The notes beneath the pieces are model-generated. The model did not search any database, was not told where the DNA came from, and was given only the letters and a program-made list of their open reading frames with translations. A stretch of 64,000 bases of DNA from an uncultured Armatimonadota bacterium. Lineage in GTDB: Bacteria; Armatimonadota; Fimbriimonadia; Fimbriimonadales; Fimbriimonadaceae. The translations under genes and the position numbers were made by a program. Position 1 is the stretch's first letter, and every line of letters starts with the position of its first letter. Location: positions 61,625-125,624 of the forward strand of contig CAILEM010000064.1 in the NCBI GenBank assembly GCA_903833215.1, given 5' to 3'. This document shows, piece after piece, positions 1 to 6,740 of this stretch.

Positions 1-1
1 G

Positions 2-859
2 AAGCACCACAAGCGCGTTGTTCAGTGCGGAACCTGGCAGCGAAGCACTCCAGAATTCACGGATGCGATCGACTACATCCGATCAGGCAAGCTTGGCAAG
101 ATCGTTCTCTGCCGGGCATGGATCTCGGATGATTTCCACGCCGGTCATCAAAAGACGGTCGATGTGCCCAAGGGCCTCGACTACGACATGTGGGTTGGAC
201 CAGCTGAATTCCAACCTTACCAACAGAACCGCTGCCACTGGAATTGGCGATGGTTTATGAATTTCGGCGGTGGCCTAAGCACTGACTGGGGTGTTCACAT
301 GATGGACATCGCCCTGCTCGGTATGAGCAAAGACCAAGATCTCGTCATGCCCACCAGCGTCAGCGCATTCGGCGGTCGCCTGGCGATCACTGACGACGAT
401 CGAACTGCGCCAGATACGATGGAAGCGATCTACGACTTCAAGGAGCCGAACTTCACGATGCACTGGTCGATCGGCCGCGATCACCCAGAAAAGCCAAGCC
501 ATGGAACGGAGTTCGTTAGCGCTGATGGGCGAACTCTCCGAGTTTGGCGCGGCGGTTGGAAGGTCCTCGATCCAGACGGTAAAGAGCTCCCCAAGGAAGG
601 CACAGCACCTCCACCAAACCATTGGCGAGACTTTGTTGACTGCGTGAAAACCCGATCGAAGCCCCGAGCCGACATCGGAAGCGTTGCCCAGACAACAGTT
701 GTTTGCCACCTTTCGAACGTTGCCCTCTACGCTGGCGAAACCATTCGATGGGATGCAAAGCGACAGGACATCCTTGGTAAGGCAGGCAAGAGCACCTTGC
801 AGTATCGCAGACCCTACCGCAAGGGCTACAAACTCCCAGAATATCGACCGACGGTTTAG
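2..859 (+). CDS. Gfo/Idh/MocA family oxidoreductase, 5'-truncated
   Basis: The frame is open from base 2 and ends at TAG 857-859, so only about 285 C-terminal residues are present; the N-terminal Rossmann domain lies outside the window. The first visible residues (KHHKRVVQCGTWQRS) match the point in Gfo/Idh/MocA enzymes where the NAD(P)-binding half passes into the alpha/beta substrate-binding domain. They are followed by the usual segments on a tryptophan-rich substrate region, GGG(L/S)xDWGVHMMD and a C-terminal NHWRDFVDC stretch. These enzymes oxidise or reduce sugars or sugar acids; the substrate cannot be read from the sequence. The gene converges on apbE and its stop overlaps that of apbE by four bases (TTAG). 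Confidence 0.85.
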   Translation, partial: KHHKRVVQCGTWQRSTPEFTDAIDYIRSGKLGKIVLCRAWISDDFHAGHQKTVDVPKGLDYDMWVGPAEFQPYQQNRCHWNWRWFMNFGGGLSTDWGVHMMDIALLGMSKDQDLVMPTSVSAFGGRLAITDDDRTAPDTMEAIYDFKEPNFTMHWSIGRDHPEKPSHGTEFVSADGRTLRVWRGGWKVLDPDGKELPKEGTAPPPNHWRDFVDCVKTRSKPRADIGSVAQTTVVCHLSNVALYAGETIRWDAKRQDILGKAGKSTLQYRRPYRKGYKLPEYRPTV

Positions 860-1887
860 TCCTCGGTTTCGAAATTCATGCGAAGTCGTACCCAGGCCTT
901 GGTGCCGGGGTGCGACTTCAGCATTTTTTGCTGATCCCTTTTGCTAAGCATCGTTAGCGCCGTAGACAGGGGATCAGAAATGAGGCCCGCCTTCGCGATC
1001 ACCGTTGCCTCGACACCATTCGTCAATGCATAGCCAGTCGCTGGATCGACGACGTGGGAAAACCGCTTACCTCCGATCACGACAAACTGCTCCGCGTCGC
1101 CGGAAGTGGATACAGCGCAGTTCGACAGGTGCATATCGATCGCCTTGTGGTTAAGGCCAGCATTAGGCACGCGAACAACCCAACCGTCTGTGCCGGGCGG
1201 GGGATCACTTACAACGATGTCGCCTCCCATCTCCACGAGCGCAGAACGGATGCCGTGTGCCTTAAGCACGGCCTGAGCCTCATCATCGGCGAAGCCTTTG
1301 CCAATCGCACCTAAGTCCAGCCTCATGCCGGGAACTTTCAGAGTTGCTGTCGAGTGGTTTGAGTCAAGTTTCACCAATCGCCAGCCAACGACCTTTCTGG
1401 CTTTTTCGATTTCCTCTCGCGATGGCATCTTCCCTGATTTGCGAGCAGCTCGCCATAGTCGAACGAGGGGTCCGACAGTAATGTCGAACTTCCCCTTGGA
1501 TTGCTTTGAAAGCTGCTCAGAAACTTGCAAGACTTTAAGCAATTCCTTGGAGATGGTGATTGGTTTGTTTGCCGGTTTGGCACACAACTGCATCAACTCA
1601 CTGTTCTGCCGATAGTCGCTCATGCATGAATCGAGGGCGGCAATGCGCTCAAATGCGGCTGCGCAGGCATCTTCAGCAGTTTTCTTGTCAGGAGCGTAGA
1701 CGACAAGGCGTGCATCGACACCCATCAGATACTCAGTGAAGGTAAAACGAGTGAGCGAATTTGCTTGCGTCCCAAAGGAACGATCGGTTGGGTAAAGCAG
1801 TAACGCTCCTACGGCTATGAACGACAAACCAATGCGATTTCCCCTACGACGAGTGGGCTTGTTTAGTGTGATAAGTGCTCTGTGCAT
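856..1887 (-). CDS. apbE: FAD:protein FMN transferase (ApbE), exported
   Basis: ApbE transfers FMN from FAD onto a threonine of periplasmic or membrane proteins such as RNF/NQR subunits and other secreted flavoproteins. The core starts at FTEYLMGVDARLVVYA. It contains the family sequence LDLGAIGKGFADD, the ALVEMGGDIVVS strand and the SHVVDPATGYAL region with the metal and flavin ligands. The chosen start (MHRALITL) gives an arginine-rich n-region and a hydrophobic stretch, consistent with export; the frame stays open upstream to 1953. The coding start overlaps the start of the divergent SUMF1 gene by about 55-70 bases, which is unusual and leaves no separate promoter region. No flavinylation target is recognisable nearby. 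Confidence 0.88.
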   Translation of the reverse strand: MHRALITLNKPTRRRGNRIGLSFIAVGALLLYPTDRSFGTQANSLTRFTFTEYLMGVDARLVVYAPDKKTAEDACAAAFERIAALDSCMSDYRQNSELMQLCAKPANKPITISKELLKVLQVSEQLSKQSKGKFDITVGPLVRLWRAARKSGKMPSREEIEKARKVVGWRLVKLDSNHSTATLKVPGMRLDLGAIGKGFADDEAQAVLKAHGIRSALVEMGGDIVVSDPPPGTDGWVVRVPNAGLNHKAIDMHLSNCAVSTSGDAEQFVVIGGKRFSHVVDPATGYALTNGVEATVIAKAGLISDPLSTALTMLSKRDQQKMLKSHPGTKAWVRLRMNFETED

Positions 1888-2683
1888 GCTGATCGTGTTG
1901 CCAAAGGCAGCGTCCGGGCATCCGACGGCGACGACAAAGCGCGCGGATGACAAGCTGGAAACCTTTACGGAAACCCTACCCGGTACGGTCGTTAAGATTC
2001 AGATGATCGCCGTGCCAGGTGGGACGATCAAGATTGGCGATAAGACGGTTACCGTCAAGCCTTATTGGCTGGCCCAAACGGAGACCCCATGGGAAGCATT
2101 CGATGCGTTTACGCAGAGTGGACCTCCGTCGAAGCCGTATGACCAAACGAAATTCCCGATTGACGCCATCGCTCGACCAAGCAAGAGCTACATCCTCCCC
2201 GATCGCGGATGGGGTCATCACGGCTATCCAGCAATCAATTTGAGCTTTGACTCCGTCACCATGTTCTGCCGGTGGTTATCGTCCGTAACGAAGAAGAAGT
2301 ATCGATTGCCAACCGAAGCCGAGTGGGAACTGGCTTGCCGCGAAGGCGTCGACGCTCCTGTAAAGCTATCGAAAGGCCAAATTGAAAAGGCTTCCTGGTA
2401 CGCAGGCAACAGCGCAACTGTCACTCATCCGGTGGCGACAAAGGCAGCCAACAAACTCGGCTTCTTCGACATGCTTGGCAACGTCGGCGAGTGGACCGTC
2501 GATCTCGAAGGCAAGCCAGTTCTGTGCGGCAACACCTTCCAAGACGAAGCCAACGCGATCAACCCATCGATCCGCCGACACTTCGAGCCCAAATGGCAAG
2601 AAACCGATCCCCAGATGCCGAAAAGCAGGTGGTGGCTAAGCGACTCCCCCTTCGCCGGCTTCCGAATCGTCTGCGAACCCTAG
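1817..2683 (+). CDS. SUMF1/FGE-fold protein, exported, probably not a formylglycine enzyme
   Basis: The N-terminus (from ATG 1817, or more likely ATG 1832: MRFPLRRVGLFSVISALCML) is a signal peptide. The rest is a formylglycine-generating-enzyme-type sulfatase-modifying fold: a VPGGTIKIGD start, YWLAQTETPWEAF, HHGYPAINLSFDSVTMFCRWLS, YRLPTEAEWELACR, a GFFDMLGNVGEWT motif and a terminal FAGFRIV. The FGE catalytic cysteine pair is not visible before the C-terminal FRIVC, and the usual RGGSW is replaced by LCGNTF, so true sulfatase activation is unlikely. Related proteins act as carbohydrate- or ligand-binding or oxidase-like domains; the function here is unknown. It is divergent from and overlaps apbE. 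Confidence 0.8.
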   Translation: MNDKPMRFPLRRVGLFSVISALCMLIVLPKAASGHPTATTKRADDKLETFTETLPGTVVKIQMIAVPGGTIKIGDKTVTVKPYWLAQTETPWEAFDAFTQSGPPSKPYDQTKFPIDAIARPSKSYILPDRGWGHHGYPAINLSFDSVTMFCRWLSSVTKKKYRLPTEAEWELACREGVDAPVKLSKGQIEKASWYAGNSATVTHPVATKAANKLGFFDMLGNVGEWTVDLEGKPVLCGNTFQDEANAINPSIRRHFEPKWQETDPQMPKSRWWLSDSPFAGFRIVCEP

Positions 2684-3060
2684 CCACAGAAGCCCCCGTG
2701 GTCGATGTCTCCGTGGCGTTGATACAGCCTGAGAGGCTGGTGTGAAACTGGAAATCACCACCGCCCTCGTAGTCGGCGGTGATCGTACCGACGTAGCAGC
2801 CTCACAGGTTTCCGCAGAAATCGCAATCACCGCCTCCCCCATCGGCGGTGATCCTACCGACGTAGCAGCCCCAGAGGTTTGCGCAAAAATCGCAATCACC
2901 ATGCCCCCCCGTAGTCGACGTCTCCGTGGCGTCGCAGCAGCCGTACGGGGTTGAGCTGAAAATCACAATGAGATGCCTGTCCACAGGCTTGCTGTTGCTG
3001 TAAAGCTCACACCAGCGCCCGTTCCAGCAACTGTCGTAAGATGAAAGGACGAGACTTCCA
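2684..3060. repeat. Array of imperfect ~65-70 bp intergenic repeats
   Basis: This 377-bp gap contains no convincing gene. From about 2689 to 2955 there are four degenerate units. Units at about 2748 and 2826 share GTAGTC/CATC-GGCGGTGATC, TACCGACGTAGCAGCC, AGGTTT and AAATCGCAATCACC. The flanking units at about 2690 and 2905 share GTCTCCGTGGCGT. Two units contain a small stem-loop (ACCGCC, 9 nt, GGCGGT). An inverted partial copy lies at 3674-3703. The pattern is REP-like. Confidence 0.7.
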
Positions 3061-3549
3061 ATGACACGTGCAGCTGAACCTCCTGAATCGGAAGTCGCCC
3101 CAAGTCGGATGCGTACGACCGCACCAGGGCCGGACAAATCTCTCTGGAAAGAGATCCTTCCCTTCGCGATCTTGCTGACCGTATCCTACGGGTACTCCGT
3201 GATATGCCGCGTCTTCGGACACCACGCCGTCATCGGACCTGAGGGTGGGGAAATCGAAATGACACCTGTCGTCCCGATCCTCTACTTCGGTCCCGTGTCC
3301 GTGATGTTGGCCGTAGCGATTCGGGTCATGGGTTACAAGGCGTGGAATCTAAGAAACGCATGCGGCTTCGTCGGAATCGTGACCGGTTTCTTCAGCACAG
3401 CCAGCATCGTCGACTCGATCACACCAGGAACATCGCTCGGAAGATACGTGGCGCGCCTCTCGCTCTCAATCGGGCTTGCAGCGGTATCACTCTTTGCCTA
3501 CAGGTTGCTTGGGCTCCCTGCCGAGGACGAGCGATCTTCTGTAGGTTAG
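3061..3549 (+). CDS. Small integral membrane protein, function unknown
   Basis: A 162-residue protein with no family I can name. Residues 1-27 are polar and proline-rich, followed by about four hydrophobic segments: around 30-48 (ILPFAILLTVSYGYSV), 68-88 (VVPILYFGPVSVMLAVAIRV), 98-115 (ACGFVGIVTGFFSTASIV) and 130-150. The charged tail ends at the stop. An AAAGGA sequence lies about 13 nt before the ATG. The gene stands alone between two repeat-bearing gaps, so context gives no function. Codon use resembles neighbouring genes, which is why I treat it as real. Confidence 0.6.
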   Translation: MTRAAEPPESEVAPSRMRTTAPGPDKSLWKEILPFAILLTVSYGYSVICRVFGHHAVIGPEGGEIEMTPVVPILYFGPVSVMLAVAIRVMGYKAWNLRNACGFVGIVTGFFSTASIVDSITPGTSLGRYVARLSLSIGLAAVSLFAYRLLGLPAEDERSSVG

Positions 3550-3673
3550 GAGCAGGCAACCCAAGCCAAAGGAGCCGTCGCACCGGTGGCAATCGCCGGA
3601 AACCTCCGGAATTCCTCCATGCCTTAGCGCGAGTCAAGTCTGATAGTGGGCTCTGTTCCATAGGCGGTAGCGC

Positions 3674-3703
3674 CGGTACGATCACCGGCGACTACGGGGG
3701 CTT
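3674..3703 (-). repeat. Inverted partial copy of the 2.7-kb repeat
   Basis: Read on the minus strand this reproduces CCCGTAGTCGCCGGTGATCG followed by TACC, matching the segment near 2762-2792 with one or two differences. The surrounding gap (3550-3781) holds other GC-rich inverted repeats (GCCGGT/ACCGGC) but no gene. Confidence 0.65.
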
Positions 3704-3769
3704 GTGGCTAACCTGATATTCCACTTTGCTCCGAAATCGGTGGAAGAGATATTCACATGTCCGTTTGGG

Positions 3770-3775
3770 TAGCAT
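3770..3775 (+). promoter_or_regulatory. -10 element (TAGCAT) of a probable leaderless gene
   Basis: TAGCAT ends 6 nt before the GTG at 3782, so transcription would begin at the start codon; no Shine-Dalgarno sequence is present. This is one of a set of starts with the same spacing. Confidence 0.45.
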
Positions 3776-3781
3776 CGCGCG

Positions 3782-4621
3782 GTGACATCGAATCCTGCTC
3801 GAAAAACAGTGTTGTTCGTTGGAGTTCCGCTTGCTGCGGTTCTTAGCTTAGCTTTTGTGGCTCAGGTCCACCGCGATGGGTATCGCAATACACCGATTCT
3901 GCCTGGGCAGAAATGGCATGTTCACGATCCAGACCGACCCTATCCTCATGAGGTCGTTCCAAGTGCGGCTCCAGGCGGACCACCCTCGGATGCGACAGTG
4001 CTGTTTGACGGCAAGGACCTCTCTCAATGGACGCAATACGCGGGCGGGGCCGAATCGACCCCCAAGTGGAAAGTTGCAAAAGGTTGTATTGAAATTGGTG
4101 GTGGAACCGGCAACCTATACACCAAGGAGAAGTTTGGCGACTGCCAGCTTCATATCGAGTACCAGGAAGACAAGAATGTGAAGGGTTCGGGGCAAGGCCG
4201 TGGTAACAGTGGCGTATTCCTGATGAGCAAGTACGAAGTACAGGTGCTCGACTCCTATCGGGCTTCAACTTATGCTGATGGACAGGCCGGCGCGCTTTAC
4301 GGTCAATATCCACCGCTCGTTAACCCGATGCGACCTCCCGGCGAATGGCAAGCTTACGACATCATCTTCACGGCACCAAAATTTGAGGGCACGAAGGTCG
4401 TCGAGCCAGCGTACGTGACCTTGTTCTTTAACGGGGTGATGGTCCACAACCACCAAAAGCTGAACGGCCCGTCTGCTCACCAGGCTGTGCTCATGCAAGA
4501 AGTCCAGCCTGCCGAAGATCACATCTATCTTCAGGATCACGGCCCCTCTAAGCTGAAATTCCGGAATATTTGGATTCGAAGACTGAAGGGATATGACCAG
4601 CCCGAAGAAGCTCCCAAGTAA
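3782..4621 (+). CDS. DUF1080 (3-keto-disaccharide hydrolase-type) exported protein
   Basis: A 279-residue protein with a GTG start, an N-terminal signal or anchor (VLFVGVPLAAVLSLAFV) and one DUF1080 domain from about residue 72. Visible family landmarks are VLFDGKDLSQW, PKWKVAKGCIEI, YTKEKFGDCQLHIEY, GNSGVFLMSKYEVQVLDSY and WQAYDIIFTAP. The fold is a concanavalin-like lectin/glucanase sandwich. Members hydrolyse 3-keto-glycosides or bind glycans, and often sit near Gfo/Idh/MocA oxidoreductases and xylose-isomerase-like TIM barrels, as here (upstream oxidoreductase, downstream 4673-5554). A role in a 3-keto-sugar route is inference. The gene ends at a strong bidirectional terminator. Confidence 0.85.
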   Translation: MTSNPARKTVLFVGVPLAAVLSLAFVAQVHRDGYRNTPILPGQKWHVHDPDRPYPHEVVPSAAPGGPPSDATVLFDGKDLSQWTQYAGGAESTPKWKVAKGCIEIGGGTGNLYTKEKFGDCQLHIEYQEDKNVKGSGQGRGNSGVFLMSKYEVQVLDSYRASTYADGQAGALYGQYPPLVNPMRPPGEWQAYDIIFTAPKFEGTKVVEPAYVTLFFNGVMVHNHQKLNGPSAHQAVLMQEVQPAEDHIYLQDHGPSKLKFRNIWIRRLKGYDQPEEAPK

Positions 4622-4625
4622 AACG

Positions 4626-4663
4626 AAAAAGGGCTGTCGCGACGAATCGCGACAGCCCTTTTT
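4626..4663. terminator. Bidirectional intrinsic terminator
   Basis: A perfect 17-bp stem, 4626-4642 with 4647-4663, and a CGAA tetraloop. It has five A at the 5' end and five T at the 3' end, so it serves both the plus-strand DUF1080 gene and the convergent minus-strand gene. Confidence 0.93.
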
Positions 4664-4672
4664 CGTACGTCT

Positions 4673-5554
4673 TTACTTAGAATTCATCAATTTCTCGAAC
4701 GTGCGCAAACACTTCTCAGCGCATTCAAGAGGTGGGAATGGATATGACTCCTGCTCGATGATGTACCAGCGGACGCCCGCCGTCTTCTTCAGCATCGGAA
4801 CCAGTGATTTCCAATCTTCATCACCCTCACCCAAGAGCGCATTGGGGTTGGTGCTGGAGAAATCCTTGAAATGGACGGAGATGATTCGTCCTGGGAATTT
4901 GGCCACCATTGGGGCACCTTGGACGCCTGCCGACATCGCATTTCCGCTATCGAACTGAATCTTCACTCGATCATCGGTGCTCTTGAACAGCAACTCCCAA
5001 GAGGTGAAACCGTTGACAGTAATGAAGTCGCCCTTGTGGCAGTGGTACGCGAGGATCATGCCGTGCGGCTCTAGCTTCTTCGCAATCTCATTGAGGGTCT
5101 TGGCGGTTTCTTTGATAGCCGCAGGGGTATTTCGCTTGTTCTCGTCAATCCAGGGGATCACCAGAAGCTTGTTGCCTAGAATCTTGTTGAATTCGACGGT
5201 CTTCTCGAAGTTATCACCCAACATCGTGTCCATGCCGATATGGGTTCCGTAGCACTTGAGGTGGCTTTCATCGAGCATTGCGCGAAGCTCTTGAGCAGAC
5301 CGACCGTAGTATCCGGCAAACTCGACGCCGGTAAAGCCCATCTTTCCAACAGCTTTGATCACGCCTGGAAAATCCTTGGCGCAGTCGTCACGAACCGTAT
5401 ACAGTTGGAGGCCCACAAGGTATCGGCTCTTCAGAGCGCCAACAGCTTTGTTTGGCTCGGAGTGACGAGGTGCTGCCGCAGCCATGGTTATAAGGCCAAG
5501 CAGAGGAAGCGCGGCAACCCATCGCGCTGCGATGAGGCAATTCAGATTCTTCAC
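4673..5554 (-). CDS. Exported sugar phosphate isomerase/epimerase-like TIM barrel
   Basis: A GTG start gives a signal peptide (residues 1-28, ending near AAAAPRHS). The rest matches the AP-endonuclease-2/xylose-isomerase-like TIM barrel: VGLQLYTVRDDCAKDFPGV, MGFTGVEFAGYYG, YGTHIGMDT, LVIPWIDENKR, ILAYHCHKGDF, VKIQFDSGNAM and a final WYIIEQESYPF. The conserved acidic and histidine residues that bind a divalent metal in this fold (H of YHCHKGDF, D of QFDSG, E of IIEQE) are present. Such proteins isomerise or epimerise sugars or keto-sugars. A TATACT hexamer ends 6 nt before the GTG. It faces the DUF1080 gene across a shared terminator. Confidence 0.85.
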   Translation of the reverse strand: MKNLNCLIAARWVAALPLLGLITMAAAAPRHSEPNKAVGALKSRYLVGLQLYTVRDDCAKDFPGVIKAVGKMGFTGVEFAGYYGRSAQELRAMLDESHLKCYGTHIGMDTMLGDNFEKTVEFNKILGNKLLVIPWIDENKRNTPAAIKETAKTLNEIAKKLEPHGMILAYHCHKGDFITVNGFTSWELLFKSTDDRVKIQFDSGNAMSAGVQGAPMVAKFPGRIISVHFKDFSSTNPNALLGEGDEDWKSLVPMLKKTAGVRWYIIEQESYPFPPLECAEKCLRTFEKLMNSK

Positions 5555-5560
5555 GCTCCT

Positions 5561-5566
5561 AGTATA
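5561..5566 (-). promoter_or_regulatory. -10 element (TATACT) of a probable leaderless gene
   Basis: TATACT on the minus strand ends 6 nt upstream of the GTG of the TIM-barrel gene. The intervening AGGAGC resembles a Shine-Dalgarno but is too close to the GTG to act as one. Confidence 0.45.
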
Positions 5567-5667
5567 AGTGAGTCGGCGAGTCGTTGGGCTGTCAGATTTC
5601 AGTTAACGCGTTCGCTAGTGAAAGCAAACCCGTGTAACTAAGCATCGATTTATGAGAAACTGACGGC

Positions 5668-6654
5668 ATGTCTACGATCAAGATAGTTGGGCAAGCTCTG
5701 CCAAACATTCCATGGGAAGACCGGACCAAACCAGGCCAAGGTCCGATGTGGCGATACAGCAAAAACCCGATCATTCCCCGCGACCTCATTCCGACCAGCA
5801 ACAGCATTTTCAACAGCGCGGCGGTCCCGTTTGAAGGCAAATTCGCCGGCGTTTTCCGCTGCGATGATATCTGCCGAAACATGGTCCTCCATGCCGGGTT
5901 CAGCGAGAACGGCGTCGATTGGAACATCAATCATGAAACGATCAAGTGGATCATGGATGACGAAGAGGTTGAGGCTCCCACCTACGCCTACGACCCCAGA
6001 GTCTGCTGGATCGAAGACCGCTATTACGTAACGTGGTGCAACGGTTGGCATGGCCCGACCATCGGCCTTGGCTGGACGAAGGACTTCAAAGAGTTCCACA
6101 TGGTCGAGAACACTTTGCTCCCCTACAACCGCAATGGCGTTCTGTTCCCTCGCAAAGTGAACGGCCGATACTTGATGTTCAGCCGCCCGAGCGACACCGG
6201 ACACACCGCATTTGGCGACATCTACATCTCACAGAGTGAAGACCTCGTTTATTGGGGTCGCCATCGCTACGTCATGGGTCCTCAGCAGCCTTGGGAAAGC
6301 ACGAAGATCGGTGCTGGCCCCGTTCCGATCGAGACAACTGAGGGATGGCTCCTGTTCCATCACGGCGTTCTCACCAGTTGCAACGGCTATGTTTACAGCT
6401 TCGGTGCCGTCATTCTCGACCTCGAAAAGCCATGGCAGGTTCGATATCGCTGCAAGCCTTATCTGATCAACCCTCGTGAGCTGTACGAACTCGCCGGTGA
6501 CGTGCCCAACGTTACGTTCCCTTGCGCGGCGCTTGCCGATGCTCCTACCGGTCGAATCACCATCTACTACGGATGTGCGGACACCGTTACGGGATTGGCA
6601 ATGACTCAGGTTGACGAACTCTACGATTACATTAAGAAGAATTCGTCCGTTTAG
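5668..6654 (+). CDS. GH130 family glycoside phosphorylase/hydrolase
   Basis: A 328-residue protein without a signal peptide, so cytoplasmic. It carries the GH130 five-blade propeller landmarks: ALPNIPWEDR, NSIFNSAAVPFEGKFAGVFR, YDPRVCWIEDRYYVTWC, NRNGVLFPRK, MFSRPSDTGHTAFGDIYIS, STKIGAGPVPIETTEGWL, HHGVLTSCNGYVYS and DVPNVTFPCA. GH130 enzymes mostly phosphorolyse beta-mannosides (mannosyl-glucose or manno-oligosaccharides), and some hydrolyse beta-1,2-mannosides; the exact activity cannot be told here. The upstream divergent region holds an AACGCGTT palindrome near 5604 that might be an operator (weak). Confidence 0.9.
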   Translation: MSTIKIVGQALPNIPWEDRTKPGQGPMWRYSKNPIIPRDLIPTSNSIFNSAAVPFEGKFAGVFRCDDICRNMVLHAGFSENGVDWNINHETIKWIMDDEEVEAPTYAYDPRVCWIEDRYYVTWCNGWHGPTIGLGWTKDFKEFHMVENTLLPYNRNGVLFPRKVNGRYLMFSRPSDTGHTAFGDIYISQSEDLVYWGRHRYVMGPQQPWESTKIGAGPVPIETTEGWLLFHHGVLTSCNGYVYSFGAVILDLEKPWQVRYRCKPYLINPRELYELAGDVPNVTFPCAALADAPTGRITIYYGCADTVTGLAMTQVDELYDYIKKNSSV

Positions 6655-6740
6655 GTTCGATCACCGAAAAGCCTCATTTGATGCCCAGTCATCGAATGGG
6701 GCCTTTTTGTCTGCGGACTATCACAGGGATCAGTCTGGCT

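Noticed and set aside
2689..2955. CRISPR or tandem protein-coding repeat
   Set aside because: Units are degenerate, contain internal hairpins and no regular spacer; the frames through them have no protein-like pattern.
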